From Methylophilaceae bacterium (GTDB lineage Bacteria > Pseudomonadota > Gammaproteobacteria > Burkholderiales > Methylophilaceae): DNA of 64,000 nucleotides. The stretch is from NCBI GenBank assembly GCA_028823485.1, contig JAPKBG010000001.1, positions 62,001 to 126,000 on the forward strand. The letters are read 5' to 3'. The notes under the pieces were generated by a model. The model did no database searches and was not told the origin of the DNA. It saw nothing but the letters and a program-made list of their open reading frames with translations. The position numbers and the translations under genes were made by a program. Positions 19,099-29,720 of the stretch are shown piece after piece (the stretch's first letter is position 1; the number at the start of each line of letters is the position of its first letter).

Positions 19099-19628
19099 TG
19101 TTTAAAACGATAGCAAGATTTTTTGACATTTGATCAGCAACCCTTGGCAGGTGAAGCATCATTTTCCTGAACAGGCTTTACAAAATATAAGCCGCGATTA
19201 CGGAGAGTGAAGCCAAACATACAGGCGAAATACGCTTTGTTGTTGAGTTGGGGTTGCACCCCTTTGAAATACTTTCGAAGAAAAGCCCAAGAGTACGTGC
19301 AATCGAATTATTTTCGCATTTGAATATATGGGAAACAGAGCGTAATAACGGCGTATTAATTTACTTATTATTAGCCGATAGAGATGTGGAAATTGTTGCT
19401 GATCGCGGCATTGATAAACCGATTGGTTATGATCGGTGGGATGTGATTTGTCATGGAATTGAAGTGCTATTTAGGCGCGGTGAATTTGAAGCGGGTGTGT
19501 TGCAAGGCATTGCGGAAGTCAATAAGGCATTGGAGGCACACTTTTCAGTTAAAAGTATTAAAAACAAACGTAAACGTAGCGTACAACGCAAAAAAAATGA
19601 ACTGCCAGATAAGCCGCTTATTCTTTAA
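19098..19628 (+). pseudogene. Second TPM-domain protein, degraded
   Basis: The ATG at 19098 overlaps the stop of the preceding gene. The reading goes MFKTIARFF, then shifts frame near 19125 (HLISNPWQVKHHFPEQALQNIS). It shifts again near 19185 into ESEAKHTGEIRFVVE and continues intact to the stop: ETERNNGVLIYLLLADRDVE, IVADRGI, GVLQGIAEVNKAL. These are the core motifs of the soluble TPM partner protein. Two frameshifts make it a pseudogene. It belongs with the neighbouring lemA/TPM remnants. Confidence 0.86.
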
Positions 19629-20247
19629 CGCGCGCTAATTGCAGCTTTACTGTGTTTTGCACAATCAGGATTTGCCGCGTTTGATGATATTCAGCGCATC
19701 TATCGTCAAACACCCCAGAGCAATCAATTAGAAATCTGCCAAGGCAGTGGGGGTGCAAATGTATTGAAGGCTGCATTGAGTGATGCCGATTGGCAGCCAG
19801 TTGTCATGTTGTTTTTAGAGCCTATTAATAGCCCAGAAGATGAACGAGAACGCGTTGCTAAAGCCATTGGCTTGCTAGAAGCGGCTGTTGGAGATAAAGT
19901 CGGGACAGTTGCCGACAGAGCGGACACTTTTGATAATCCCGCTTACTCTGGGCAGCAAGACTGCAATGATGAAGCCATTAATACAACTGGTTATCTCCGC
20001 TTATTAAAGCAGGCGGGTTATTTAACATTGCATGTAATCGAAGATATGCGGACCCGTAATTTTTTCTTTACGGGTATGGCCACATACGACTGCAGTGATG
20101 CGAGAAATAGTCACGGGAGAACGATTTGCCGTAGATAGTTGATTTTACGATAACGGGCATGCTGCAATGATTGTGCCGTTTAAAGTATGGAAAGCTGATT
20201 ATCAGCCTGAAGATAGTCCTATCGGCAAGCCAAGAGAGGGTGATTGA
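19629..20247 (+). pseudogene. Exported hypothetical protein, degraded
   Basis: After the TPM stop an open frame without a usable start codon gives a signal-peptide-like stretch (LIAALLCFAQSGFAAF) and a conserved-looking protein (DWQPVVMLFLEPINS, YLRLLKQAGYLTLHVIED). A frameshift near 20080 moves it into WPHTTAVMREIVTGERFAVDS. A TGA at 20140-20142, probably an old Trp codon, then interrupts it before FYDNGHAAMIVPFKVW and the end at 20247. The start codon seems lost as well. I do not recognise the family. It decays together with the TPM genes. Confidence 0.75.
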
Positions 20248-20329
20248 TCATCAACTTAGCACCAGCTATTAGCTGACTTAAACCGCATTTCGCGCTAAAA
20301 TCCCACCTTATTCAATGATTGGCAAGATT

Positions 20330-22054
20330 ATGCGCAGCTCACAATTTTTTATCTCCACCCAAAAAGAAGCACCAAGCGATGCGGAGCTGATGAGTCATCA
20401 GTTGATGGTGCGTGCTGGTTTAATTAAAAAACTCGGTAGCGGCTTATATAGCTGGATGCCGTTGGGTTTGCGTGTGCTGAGAAAAGTTGAAGCGATTGTG
20501 CGCGAAGAAATGAATAAAGCTGGTGCGCTGGAATTGTTAATGCCAGCAGTGCAGCCAAGAGAGTTATGGGAAGAAACAGGCCGTTGGGCTGTGTTTGGTC
20601 CGCAGATGTTGAAGATTCAAGATAGACATGAACGTGAGTTTTGTTTCGGCCCTACGCATGAAGAAGTGATTACGGATATCGCGCGTAAAGAAATTAATAG
20701 CTATAAACAGCTTCCGCTTACTTTTTACCAAGTACAAACTAAATTCCGTGATGAAATTCGCCCACGTTTTGGTGTAATGCGCGCACGTGAATTCTTGATG
20801 AAAGATGCTTACTCTTTCCATACCAATCATGAGAGTTTGGAAGATACGTATCAACAAATGCATCAAGCTTATACCAATATTTTCACCAGATTAGGCTTGA
20901 AGTTCCGCGCAGTAAAAGCAGACTCTGGTGCCATTGGTGGTGATGGCTCGCAAGAGTTTCATGTGCTGGCAGACAGCGGTGAAGATGGCTTGGCTTACTG
21001 TGATGCCTCTGATTATGCGGCCAACGTAGAAATGGCTGAAACGGTTGTCAGCGGTACGCGCGCTGAAGCAACGGAAACCATGCGAGATGTTGATACACCC
21101 AAGCAAACCGCTTGTGAAGATGTAGCTAAGTTATTAGACATGAGTGTTGAGCGCACGGTTAAAGCGATTGCTTTGATGCTGAAAGATGATGAGGGTAATG
21201 AGTCTTTCTGTTTGGCTTTGCTACGTGGCGATCATCACCTGAATGAACTGAAGCTCACAAAAGTAGATGGTTGTAGCGATTTTAGATTCGCTGTAGAAGC
21301 TGAAATCCGTGAGCATCTGAATAATTGCCCACCTGGCTTTATTGGCCCAGTTGGTGTTGCTGGCAATGTGAGAGTCGTGGCTGATAAAACAGTCGCGCTG
21401 ATGAGTGATTTTGTGTGCGGTGCAAATAAGCCTAAATTCCATTTAAGTGGTGTTAACTTTGGTCGAGACTTGCCTGAGCCAAGTGCTGTGGCGGATATTC
21501 GTGATGTGGTTGAAGGTGATGCGAGCCCGGACGGAAAAGGTACACTTGCTTTGTGTCGCGGTATTGAAGTCGGTCATATTTTCCAGTTGGGGTCTAAGTA
21601 CTCAGAGGCCATGGATGCAACGTATTTGGATGAAAACGGTAAAAGCCAATTCATGGAAATGGGTTGTTATGGTATTGGCGTATCACGTATTGTTGGTGCG
21701 GCGATTGAGCAATGCAGGGATGAAAAAGGTATTGTTTTCCCACTCAGTATGGCGCCATTTACCGTTGTGATTTGCCCAATTGGCTTCCATAAGAGCGATG
21801 TTGTTAAAGAAGCGGCTAATGCGCTTTATCAAGACTTGCTGCAAGAGGGCGTTGATGTGCTTTTAGATGATCGTAGTGAGCGCCCAGGCGTGATGTTTGC
21901 CGAGAGTGATTTAATGGGTACTCCACATCGCATTGTGATTGGTGAGCGTGGTTTGGCTGATGAGGCGGTTGAATATAAGTCACGCCAACAAACAGACGCG
22001 CAGAACGTTAGTTTGTCTGAGATTAAACAACATATTTTGACACAGCTAAATTGA
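20330..22054 (+). CDS. proS: Prolyl-tRNA synthetase (bacterial type, with editing domain)
   Basis: The class II synthetase charges tRNA-Pro in the cytosol. From the ATG at 20330 ([19 protein letters not shown], the family's usual start) it has 574 residues. Motif 2 ([21 protein letters not shown]) is near residue 140, the INS/YbaK editing domain is inserted at about 230-390, motif 3 ([17 protein letters not shown]) is near 445, and an anticodon-binding domain follows. An in-frame ATG five codons upstream (20315) is less likely. The stop overlaps the TTG start of the next, broken gene. Confidence 0.97.
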   Translation: MRSSQFFISTQKEAPSDAELMSHQLMVRAGLIKKLGSGLYSWMPLGLRVLRKVEAIVREEMNKAGALELLMPAVQPRELWEETGRWAVFGPQMLKIQDRHEREFCFGPTHEEVITDIARKEINSYKQLPLTFYQVQTKFRDEIRPRFGVMRAREFLMKDAYSFHTNHESLEDTYQQMHQAYTNIFTRLGLKFRAVKADSGAIGGDGSQEFHVLADSGEDGLAYCDASDYAANVEMAETVVSGTRAEATETMRDVDTPKQTACEDVAKLLDMSVERTVKAIALMLKDDEGNESFCLALLRGDHHLNELKLTKVDGCSDFRFAVEAEIREHLNNCPPGFIGPVGVAGNVRVVADKTVALMSDFVCGANKPKFHLSGVNFGRDLPEPSAVADIRDVVEGDASPDGKGTLALCRGIEVGHIFQLGSKYSEAMDATYLDENGKSQFMEMGCYGIGVSRIVGAAIEQCRDEKGIVFPLSMAPFTVVICPIGFHKSDVVKEAANALYQDLLQEGVDVLLDDRSERPGVMFAESDLMGTPHRIVIGERGLADEAVEYKSRQQTDAQNVSLSEIKQHILTQLN

Positions 22055-22618
22055 GCCAATTTCTAGTTAAGCCATTCCTTTTTGTTAGCTTATTGCTATT
22101 GGTTACACAGCTTTATGCGGGTGGGCAAAGGGAGGAGGCTCTTTCTAATAGTGTTAAAGTGGTCATGCAGAAATCAGTGAGTGATGCGCCTGCGCTTAGG
22201 CTGGTGTTTGCTAATCCAGAAGAAGGGCAGGCTTGGTTGGCGGAAATGTCACAACGTTTACAAAAACAGATACCTGACAAATCTGATCGTGAAGACTTTC
22301 TCATATCTGTTCAGTATGAAGCCACTCGTGCGGGCTTAGACCCTCAATTAGTCTTAAGTTTGATACAGGTGGAGGGCGCATATTAACAAATATGCTGTGT
22401 CTCGCGTCGGGGCACGTGGCTATATACAGGTGATGCCATTTTGGGCCAAAACGACTGGAAATCCTGACCATAGTTTGTTCGATTTGCGCCTGAATTTACG
22501 ATATGGGTGCACTATTTTAGGGCATCATTTGGACATTGAGTACGGAAATCTGTTCCGAGCATTGGGTCGATATGACGGTAGTTTAGGTAAGTCTAAATAC
22601 CCAAATATAGTCATTTAA
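22051..22618 (+). pseudogene. Lytic transglycosylase (SLT domain), frameshifted
   Basis: A signal peptide (PFLFVSLLLLVTQLYA) leads to an SLT domain (EATRAGLDPQLVLSLIQVEGAY). The frame then breaks at 22380-22390 and resumes as VSRVGARGYIQVMPFWAK, SLFDLRLNLRYGCTILGHHL, ALGRYDGSLGKSKYP. One extra base in GCATATTAAC would explain the shift. The residue after the catalytic Glu is Gly, whereas family members usually have Ser. The last stop (22616-22618) may itself be premature. Family members cleave peptidoglycan glycans in the periplasm. Confidence 0.85.
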
Positions 22619-22797
22619 AAGCATCGTAAGTATTAGAATTAAAAGAAAAATTCTAAATTTAGCGGTCAATAGTTAGTCGATAGCATTGTGGTATTAAAGC
22701 CGCAACGTTAAGCGCATTAATAATAAAAAAGTTTCACATTGCACCAAAATAGGCATACCATACCTTGTCGATTTGATTTGAATTAGTTTACTTTATA

Positions 22798-22825
22798 AGA
22801 CAACAGAATCAATCGACAGTTGTCT
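22798..22825. other. Inverted repeat in the leader of the DUF1097 gene
   Basis: AGACAAC (22798-22804) and GTTGTCT (22819-22825) form a perfect 7-bp dyad with a 14-base spacer, about 50 bases before the ATG. It could be an operator or an RNA hairpin. The rest of the 22619-22873 gap is AT-rich and shows nothing else I can name. Confidence 0.35.
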
Positions 22826-22873
22826 CGTAATATTATTTTTTATTAAGAAGTAATTAATCAGGGAGATTTAAGT

Positions 22874-23377
22874 ATGTCAAAGTTAATCGCATTAGCAGTA
22901 AGTATTGCAATACTAGGTGGTGTATGGGCATTTTTAGCATTAAACCCATTAGCAGGAATAGCTTTAGTTTGGGTTGGTTTTATTGCTTGGGGGTGTTATT
23001 TCCATACAGGTGGTGATGATGCAGCGTTGCAAAAAACAATCGCTGGAATGGCTTATGGTGCAGTAATGGCTGGAGTTGCATTGGCTTTGGTTAGTGGTGG
23101 AGCATTATCTGGCTTAGGAGTATTAGCAGCGCCTATTATTATTGCAGCCACTGTATTTCCATTAGTTGCAGCGTCAAGTGTCAGCCTACTTTCAGTTGTG
23201 CCAGCAAATGTATATGGTTATGCTGCAGCGGCAGGCTTGGCATTGACAGCAGGTACTGCTGGTAACGCTATGGCAGCAGATTTATCAAACCCAGTATTGT
23301 TGGTGATTATTTCAACAGTGATTGGTGCTTTGTTTGGTATGGCTTCAGGCAAGCTTGCTGGTATGTTAGGTAAGTAA
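22874..23377 (+). CDS. DUF1097 integral membrane protein
   Basis: The 167-residue protein has about five hydrophobic helices and is rich in Ala and Gly, in the manner of the DUF1097 (YcdZ-like) inner-membrane family. Its function is not known. The ATG is preceded by a good site (AGGGAGA, eight bases upstream). It stands alone, with its own long leader and a strong terminator after it, so it is a single-gene unit. Confidence 0.85.
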   Translation: MSKLIALAVSIAILGGVWAFLALNPLAGIALVWVGFIAWGCYFHTGGDDAALQKTIAGMAYGAVMAGVALALVSGGALSGLGVLAAPIIIAATVFPLVAASSVSLLSVVPANVYGYAAAAGLALTAGTAGNAMAADLSNPVLLVIISTVIGALFGMASGKLAGMLGK

Positions 23378-23395
23378 TTCCTCATGAAGTAAATT

Positions 23396-23418
23396 GCCGC
23401 GCAATAGCGCGGCTTTTT
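23396..23418 (+). terminator. Rho-independent terminator after the DUF1097 gene
   Basis: GCCGCGC (23396-23402) and GCGCGGC (23407-23413) form a 7-bp GC-rich stem with loop AATA, followed by five Ts. Confidence 0.92.
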
Positions 23419-23436
23419 ATGGTCTATTGAAAGCTG

Positions 23437-24327
23437 TTATTTAATAATTTGATAACCGTGGTAAGTACCAAATTCACTTCCTTCTTCGTTGTATAAGAAA
23501 AACATATTATTCGTGTAGCCTAGGCCGTTGTAATAGTTTTTTGCACGCAATTTAATCCCTTTAGGGATGGCGCTCTTAGCGATAAACTTCCCTGTTAAAT
23601 CAAACACTAAAAATGCTTTGTGGTCTAAATCTAGCAATGCTAATTCTTCACCTTTAGACCCAGTATATGCCACAAAATTATCACTAATATCATCAAACTT
23701 TGCGCCAGCTGCTGCGATGTCTAAAGCAATCTCTCCAATGGGGGTTTCATCTTTCTGGGTCACAATGCGCACTATATTACTCCGCTTTTGTTTAGCAAAA
23801 TAACGGTCATTTTCTGCATCATAAGTGGGCATGGTGAACGCATCTCCAAAGGCGGAGTGAAACTGCATGATTTCTTTGGATGAGTCTTTAATTTTGCCAG
23901 TTTTAGACATCTCTAATGCGTACATCCCTGTATTGGGAGCAAAGCCAAATTCACTGGATATATTGTAGGTAATGGTTTCTATATTGCTTGTATTGGCATT
24001 GTAATAAATTGAACGGTTGTCATAACCAGGCTCTGCTGAGTTGACGTATTCCCCCTTGTCATTAAATGCATGTACTTGTGATTTGGACATAGGAGCAGAC
24101 CACTCACTACCCATTGGCGCTAACCCACCATCAGCTACGTAGTAATGCATGAGTGCAGGGTGGTAGGCGACTGTCATTGGACGTGATGTCGGCGTTTTTG
24201 CCATTGGTATTTTTATTGTCAATTTGGCTTCTGGTAAAACCGCCGCTTGTAATGTTGATGCAAATAAGGCGCCTGCAAATGTAACGCTAGCCTTTACTCT
24301 AAGTTGATGTATGTTTAATTGGATCAT
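23437..24327 (-). CDS. Exported hypothetical protein, probably beta-rich
   Basis: The start is the ATG at 24327, chosen because GGAAG lies seven bases upstream and a signal peptide follows (VKASVTFAGALFASTLQA, cleavage near residue 29). The frame extends further upstream but without a site. The mature part, about 265 residues, has repeated strand-rich segments such as MTVAYHPALMHYYVADGG, SNIVRIVTQKDETPIGEI and KAFLVFDLTGKFIAKS. This suggests a beta-propeller-like secreted protein. I recognise no family. It is convergent with the DUF1097 gene and 104 bases downstream of queA on the same strand. Confidence 0.72.
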   Translation of the reverse strand: MIQLNIHQLRVKASVTFAGALFASTLQAAVLPEAKLTIKIPMAKTPTSRPMTVAYHPALMHYYVADGGLAPMGSEWSAPMSKSQVHAFNDKGEYVNSAEPGYDNRSIYYNANTSNIETITYNISSEFGFAPNTGMYALEMSKTGKIKDSSKEIMQFHSAFGDAFTMPTYDAENDRYFAKQKRSNIVRIVTQKDETPIGEIALDIAAAGAKFDDISDNFVAYTGSKGEELALLDLDHKAFLVFDLTGKFIAKSAIPKGIKLRAKNYYNGLGYTNNMFFLYNEEGSEFGTYHGYQIIK

Positions 24328-24431
24328 CTTTAAACTTCCATTGATTATTGTAGTGTTGTAAATCGTTATGTCGTAGAACATATTGTAGAGGTTAGTCACA
24401 CTATTGGCCTGTTTGTTCAATCTAACTACCG

Positions 24432-25460
24432 TTAAGCTTGCTTGTCTAACAACATGGCATCGCCATAGCTAAAAAATCGATACTCGTTTTCGATGGCATA
24501 CTGATATGCATGCTTTATATTGTCAAATCCAGCAAAGGCAGACACTAACATGAGTAGTGTACTTTTGGGCAGGTGAAAGTTGGTCAGTAACCGATCAACT
24601 ACGTTAAATGTATAGCCTGGTGTAATAAAAATACTCGTCTCTTGCTTACCTGCTGTTAGCTGCCCAGATTGTGCCGCACTTTCTAATGCACGTAATACTG
24701 TCGTTCCTACCGCAGTGACTTTTCTGCCTGCTGCACGCGTGCTTTTAATCAGTGCAACGGTTTCATCTGGAACATGGTAGACCTCGCTATGCATTTTATG
24801 ATCAGCGACATTGTCTACCTTAACTGGTTGGAACGTCCCTGCGCCGACATGCAGCGTAATATAAGCGATTTGAATGCCTTGTTGTTTTAGCTGTTCAAGC
24901 ATCGCTTCATCAAAATGTAAGCCAGCTGTCGGTGCTGCTACAGCACCTGCATGCTTGGCATAAACGGTTTGATAACGTGTTTCATCGGTGCTATCTGCGC
25001 CATGGGTAATATAAGGTGGTAATGGTAAGTTGCCATGCGTTTCAAGGAAGTCTAATACGGGTGTTTCAGATAGAAATTTAAGATGAAACAAATCGTCATC
25101 ACGGCCTATGATTTTAACTTCAACGGCATTGTCTAATATGACAGTGCTACCGATCTTAGGTGAGCGAGAGGCGCGTATCAACGCGTGAGCCTCGTGATCG
25201 TTTAAAACACGCTCTATCATAACCTCAATAACGCCACCTGTTGCTTTCTGACCAAACAGACGCGCTTTAATCACACGTGTATCATTGAAGATTAACAAGT
25301 CATCTTTAGATAAGGTATTAGGTAAATCTAAAAAGCGGCTATCGATTAAATGCCCTGTCTGAGCGCTCACCTGTAACAAGCGGCTAGCATTTCGTTGTGG
25401 CGCTGGGTGCTGTGCGATTAAGTGGTCTGGTAAATGGAAGTCGAAGTCTTTAGTTTGCAT
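24432..25460 (-). CDS. queA: S-adenosylmethionine:tRNA ribosyltransferase-isomerase QueA
   Basis: The 342-residue enzyme transfers and isomerises the ribose of SAM to make epoxyqueuosine in tRNA. Family marks are DFDFHLPDHLIAQHPAPQR at the start, RLFGQKATGGVIEVMIE, GAVAAPTAGLHFDEAMLE and the C-terminal TNFHLPKSTLLMLVSAFAG. The frame is open to 25505, but the family start (MQTKDFDF) is at 25460. No tgt follows; the exported-protein gene does. Confidence 0.95.
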   Translation of the reverse strand: MQTKDFDFHLPDHLIAQHPAPQRNASRLLQVSAQTGHLIDSRFLDLPNTLSKDDLLIFNDTRVIKARLFGQKATGGVIEVMIERVLNDHEAHALIRASRSPKIGSTVILDNAVEVKIIGRDDDLFHLKFLSETPVLDFLETHGNLPLPPYITHGADSTDETRYQTVYAKHAGAVAAPTAGLHFDEAMLEQLKQQGIQIAYITLHVGAGTFQPVKVDNVADHKMHSEVYHVPDETVALIKSTRAAGRKVTAVGTTVLRALESAAQSGQLTAGKQETSIFITPGYTFNVVDRLLTNFHLPKSTLLMLVSAFAGFDNIKHAYQYAIENEYRFFSYGDAMLLDKQA

Positions 25461-25567
25461 CTGAGGTTTCAAAAAATGATGTTTTGGTAAATTATGGTTT
25501 CGCAATTAAGAAAGAGCTTGCTATAATTGCGCAGTTGCAATTATACAGGAATGTATAATCCGAATAA

Positions 25568-25654
25568 GCCGGGATGGCGGAATTGGTAGACGCACGGGAT
25601 TCAAAATCCCGCGTTGGTGACAACGTGGGGGTTCGATTCCCCCTCCCGGCACCA
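25568..25654 (+). tRNA. tRNA-Leu (CAA anticodon)
   Basis: The 87-base sequence folds as a class II tRNA: acceptor GCCGGGA/TCCCGGC, a long variable arm, a T-loop GTTCGATTC and an encoded CCA end. The anticodon stem CGGGA/TCCCG encloses the loop TTCAAAA, giving anticodon CAA for UUG leucine codons. It lies between the divergent queA and coxB. The 281 bases from here to coxB hold only AT-rich leader sequence. Confidence 0.97.
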
Positions 25655-25936
25655 CACAGCCCCTTATGTGGTCTAGTTAGAGGGATTCAAAAATATGTAA
25701 CTATTTGTTACATTATTCTTGATAATCACAAATGGTTTTGCTAAAATTATGAAAATTTTGGATTTAGCTGATTTAGTTTTTCGATATAAATCCATATTAG
25801 TTTTATCAATAATAAAACACGCAGTCAGTAGTTGGCGTGTTAGTTGTCAGTAAAATCACGCAGCGGTATATTTGACGAGGGAGTTATTTACTTTGTCATT
25901 ATTAAGCTGTTCACAATTTTTGGAGTGAATTCAGTT

Positions 25937-27046
25937 ATGATCAAGAGAACAATTTTCTCTTTAGGCGCAGCATTTTTATCAATGTTTGCCGTCAATTCTC
26001 ATGCAGCGTATGCATTAAATTTAAGAGCACCAGCAACAGACATAGCCGGTCAGGTCTATGGGTTACATATGCTGATTTTATGGATTTGTATTGGTATTTT
26101 TATTCTCGTTTTTGGCTTGATGTTTTATTCAATCTTTAAACATCGTAAGTCAGTAGGACATAAAGCCGTTCAATTTCATGAGAATCATTTGCTAGAAGTG
26201 GTCTGGACAATTATTCCAGTGATTATTCTCGCGGCTATGGCGTATCCAGCCACAAAAACAATTGTTGCAATGAAAGATACTAGTGCTGCTGATATGAGCA
26301 TCAAGGTAACAGGCTCTCAGTGGAAGTGGGCTTATGATTACCTTGATCAAGACGTTAAGTTCATCAGCACTTTATCAACACCGCAAGACCAGGTGCACAA
26401 TAAAGCTGAAAAAGGCGAGAACTATTTATTAGAAGTAGATAACCCTCTTGTCGTGCCTGTTGGTAAGAAAGTTAAGATTTTATTAACGGCATCTGACGTG
26501 ATCCATGCATGGTGGGTACCATCATTTGGTGTAAAACAAGATGCAATTCCAGGCTTTGTAAGAGAAACATGGTTTAGAGCTGATAAAACAGGTACATACC
26601 GCGGACAGTGTGCTGAGCTATGTGGTAAAGCTCATGGTTTCATGCCGATTGTTGTAGAAGTGAAAGAGCAAGCTGATTATGATGCTTGGTTATCTGCACA
26701 AAAAGATGCGGCTGCCGCTGCAGATGCTGGTGCTGATAAAGAGTGGACTAAAGTTGATTTAGTCGCTCAAGGTGAAGCTGTTTATAACAAGAATTGCTCA
26801 GTCTGTCATGGCGCAACAGGTGCAGGTATTCCTCCAGCATTCCCAGCGATGACAGGCAGTGCGGTAGCAACAGGCCCACTTGAAGGACATCTCGATATTA
26901 TCTTAAATGGAAAAAACATCATGCCAGCATGGAGAGATGTGTTGAATGATACGGATATTGCCGCAGTGATTGCTTACGAACGTAATGCTTTAGGTAACAG
27001 CACTGGCGACTTTATTCAACCTTCAGCAGTAAAAGCTGCACGATAA
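25937..27046 (+). CDS. coxB: Cytochrome c oxidase subunit II with fused cytochrome c domain
   Basis: From the ATG at 25937 (GGAGTG upstream) the protein has 369 residues. It has a signal peptide, two membrane helices (about 42-68 and 85-110), a CuA domain and a C-terminal cytochrome c domain. The CuA ligands are His190, Cys225, Cys229, His233 and Met236. The heme motif is Cys287-Ser-Val-Cys290-His291. This caa3-type subunit takes electrons from soluble cytochrome c. The frame is open to 25844, but that part has no signal-like sequence. It begins the oxidase locus. Confidence 0.96.
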   Translation: MIKRTIFSLGAAFLSMFAVNSHAAYALNLRAPATDIAGQVYGLHMLILWICIGIFILVFGLMFYSIFKHRKSVGHKAVQFHENHLLEVVWTIIPVIILAAMAYPATKTIVAMKDTSAADMSIKVTGSQWKWAYDYLDQDVKFISTLSTPQDQVHNKAEKGENYLLEVDNPLVVPVGKKVKILLTASDVIHAWWVPSFGVKQDAIPGFVRETWFRADKTGTYRGQCAELCGKAHGFMPIVVEVKEQADYDAWLSAQKDAAAAADAGADKEWTKVDLVAQGEAVYNKNCSVCHGATGAGIPPAFPAMTGSAVATGPLEGHLDIILNGKNIMPAWRDVLNDTDIAAVIAYERNALGNSTGDFIQPSAVKAAR

Positions 27047-27102
27047 GCCTTAAACCGAATTTAATTTTATTAGAAATAAGCTTTAGTTTTTAGGAGAAAC
27101 TG

Positions 27103-28689
27103 ATGAGTACAACAACTGCAACACATCACGATGATCATGAAGATCATGGGCATCCTACTGGCGTCATGCGCTGGGTTGCATCAACTAACCATAAAGATAT
27201 TGGTACGATGTACCTGTGGTTCAGTCTGTTTATGTTCTTCTTTGCTGGTGCTTTAGCCTTAGGCATTCGAGCTGAGCTTTTTCAGCCTGGTTTGCAATTT
27301 ATAGAGCCAGAGAACTTTAATAAACTAACAACATTGCATGGTTTAATCATGATTTTCGGTGCGATTATGCCCGCTTTCGTTGGTTTTGCTAACTGGATGA
27401 TTCCGCTGATGATTGGGACTTCAGACCTAGCTTTCCCAAGACTGAATAATATGAGTTTCTGGTTAATGATTCCAGCAGCCATCTTGTTGATGGCTTCTAT
27501 ATTCGTACCAGGTGGTGCAGTTGCTGGTGGTTGGACAATGTATCCTCCTTTATCTGTACAGAATCCATCGATGGGTGTTGATATGACTATCCTTGCTTTA
27601 CATATCTTAGGGATTTCTTCCATTGTTGGCTCTATTAACATTATTACAACCATCTTAAATATGCGTGCTCCTGGCATGTCGTTAATGAAAATGCCATTGT
27701 TTGTATGGACATGGTTAATTACTGCATTCTTGCTTATTGCTTCAATGCCAGTATTAGCAGGTGCATTAACAATGTTATTAACAGATCGTCATTTCGGCAC
27801 TACATTCTTTGATGCTGCTGGTGGTGGTGATCCCGTATTGTTCCAACATGTATTCTGGTTCTTTGGTCACCCAGAAGTGTATATTATGATTTTGCCTGCG
27901 TTTGGTTTGATTTCTACCATTATCCCAACATTCGCTCGTAAGCCATTATTTGGTTATGCGTCTATGGTATATGCGACATCAGCGATTGCTTTACTATCAT
28001 TCGTTGTGTGGGCTCATCATATGTTCACAACAGGTATGCCTGTTGCTGGCCAGTTGTTCTTTATGTACAGCACCATGTTGATTTCCGTTCCTACAGGTGT
28101 CAAAGTGTTTAACTGGATTGCCACGATGTGGAAAGGGTCATTGACTTTTGAAACGCCAATGTTGTTCTCAGTTGCTGTTGTATTGTTATTTACCATTGGT
28201 GGTTTCAGTGGGTTAGTGTTGGCGATAGTGCCAGTCGACATTCAGTTGCAAGATACCTATTATGTCGTTGCTCACTTCCACTATGTATTGTTCTCAGGTG
28301 CTGCTATGGCGATTATGGGGGCAGTGTATTACTGGATACCTAAGTGGACAGGCTTCATGTATGACGAGTCATTAGGTAAAACACACTTTTGGTTAACAAC
28401 GATTGCATTTAACATTACTTTCTTCCCAATGCACTTTACAGGGCTAGCAGGTATGCCACGTCGTATTCCAGATTACGCGTTGCAATTTGCTGAGTTCAAT
28501 ATGATTTCATCAATCGGCGCATTTGCATTGGGAGTAAGTCAATTGTTGTTCTTGTACATTGTTGTGAAAACAATTCGTGGTGGCAAGCTAGCAGGTGATA
28601 ACCCATGGGAGACAGTAGAGGGTCTTGAGTGGACAGTACCATCTCCAGCGCCATTCCATACATTCGAAACACCTCCTACAGTTAAGTAA
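27103..28689 (+). CDS. ctaD: Cytochrome c oxidase subunit I (aa3 type)
   Basis: The 528-residue, twelve-helix protein holds heme a and the heme a3-CuB site where oxygen is reduced and protons are pumped. The [13 protein letters not shown] segment (His-Tyr crosslink and CuB ligand), HHMFTTG and [10 protein letters not shown] (heme a3 and a ligands) are present. A good AGGAGA site precedes the ATG. The N-terminus is rich in His and Asp. It lies between coxB and coxC, in the usual order. Confidence 0.98.
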   Translation: MSTTTATHHDDHEDHGHPTGVMRWVASTNHKDIGTMYLWFSLFMFFFAGALALGIRAELFQPGLQFIEPENFNKLTTLHGLIMIFGAIMPAFVGFANWMIPLMIGTSDLAFPRLNNMSFWLMIPAAILLMASIFVPGGAVAGGWTMYPPLSVQNPSMGVDMTILALHILGISSIVGSINIITTILNMRAPGMSLMKMPLFVWTWLITAFLLIASMPVLAGALTMLLTDRHFGTTFFDAAGGGDPVLFQHVFWFFGHPEVYIMILPAFGLISTIIPTFARKPLFGYASMVYATSAIALLSFVVWAHHMFTTGMPVAGQLFFMYSTMLISVPTGVKVFNWIATMWKGSLTFETPMLFSVAVVLLFTIGGFSGLVLAIVPVDIQLQDTYYVVAHFHYVLFSGAAMAIMGAVYYWIPKWTGFMYDESLGKTHFWLTTIAFNITFFPMHFTGLAGMPRRIPDYALQFAEFNMISSIGAFALGVSQLLFLYIVVKTIRGGKLAGDNPWETVEGLEWTVPSPAPFHTFETPPTVK

Positions 28690-28733
28690 AACTAACGGTT
28701 AGAGATAAATTGATATAGAAATAGGAAGATAAA

Positions 28734-29564
28734 ATGAGTCAGAATACAAATAACTATTACCTGCCAGCACCATCGCTATGGCCGTTAATAGCTGCAATAT
28801 CATTATTCTTAATGGCGGGTGGTTTTGCCATGCAATTGAATAATATTGCCTCTGGTACTTATACATTGATAGCAGGCGGCTTAATCTTTGCTTATTTATT
28901 ATTTGGCTGGTTCGCTGAGGTAATTAAAGAAAGCGTGTCAGGTTTTTATAACAAGCAAGTAGATAGCTCTTTCCGTTGGGGCATGGGCTGGTTCATTTTC
29001 TCAGAAGTCATGTTCTTTGCAGGTTTTTTTGGTGCACTGCTCTATATTCGTACAATTGCATTAAAGTGGCTTAGTCAATCAACCTTGGTGTGGCCAGACT
29101 TTGCTGGCACATGGCCAAGTTCTGGGCCTGCTGCTACGCAAGCACTTGAGTCCATGGGGCCATGGGGATTGCCAGCAATTAATACAATGATTTTATTAAT
29201 CTCTGGTGCGACATTAACTTACGCACACTGGGGTTTAATGAAGGACAATCGTAAGCAGACAATTATTGGATTAGGTTTAACCGTTGCATTAGGTGCTATA
29301 TTCCTATACCTACAAATGCATGAGTATGCTGAAGCGGCATTTACGATGGATTCAGGCATTTACGGGTCCACATTTTATATGTTAACGGGTTTCCATGGTT
29401 TACATGTCACAATGGGTACTATCATGTTATTGATTATTCTTTTTAGGGTGATGAAGGGCCACTTTAGTTCTAAAGATCACTTTGGTTTCGAAGCTGTTGC
29501 ATGGTACTGGCACTTTGTTGACGTGGTTTGGTTATTCTTGTTTGTATTTGTTTACTGGCTATAA
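28734..29564 (+). CDS. coxC: Cytochrome c oxidase subunit III
   Basis: The 276-residue membrane protein has seven predicted helices, including FRWGMGWFIFSEVMFFAGFF, LTGFHGLHVTMGTIML and the C-terminal AVAWYWHFVDVVWLFLFV. This is the pattern of subunit III, which stabilises subunit I. It is followed by a strong terminator, so coxB-ctaD-coxC form one unit and the assembly genes are transcribed separately. Confidence 0.98.
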   Translation: MSQNTNNYYLPAPSLWPLIAAISLFLMAGGFAMQLNNIASGTYTLIAGGLIFAYLLFGWFAEVIKESVSGFYNKQVDSSFRWGMGWFIFSEVMFFAGFFGALLYIRTIALKWLSQSTLVWPDFAGTWPSSGPAATQALESMGPWGLPAINTMILLISGATLTYAHWGLMKDNRKQTIIGLGLTVALGAIFLYLQMHEYAEAAFTMDSGIYGSTFYMLTGFHGLHVTMGTIMLLIILFRVMKGHFSSKDHFGFEAVAWYWHFVDVVWLFLFVFVYWL

Positions 29565-29576
29565 GCTAGCATCAGA

Positions 29577-29619
29577 TAAAATAGCGCCACTAGGTTAATT
29601 CCTGGTGGCGCTATTTTTT
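29577..29619 (+). terminator. Rho-independent terminator after coxC
   Basis: A long stem (AAATAGCGCCACTAGG with CCTGGTGGCGCTATTT, one mismatch) and a six-base loop at 29595-29600 are followed by a T-run. It separates the structural oxidase genes from the assembly genes. Confidence 0.92.
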
Positions 29620-29720
29620 ATTGAAGCGTGTAAAGAACGTATCTGCTATATCAGAGGTCTATTATAAGTGATACTCTGAATTAATATAAGTTGTAAGATT
29701 AAATTGGAAAGGGATAAATA

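Noticed and set aside
22738-22757. NtrC-like site (TGCACCAAAAT) upstream of the DUF1097 gene
   Set aside because: Only the left half matches and no sigma-54 promoter (TGGCAC-N5-TTGCA) follows.
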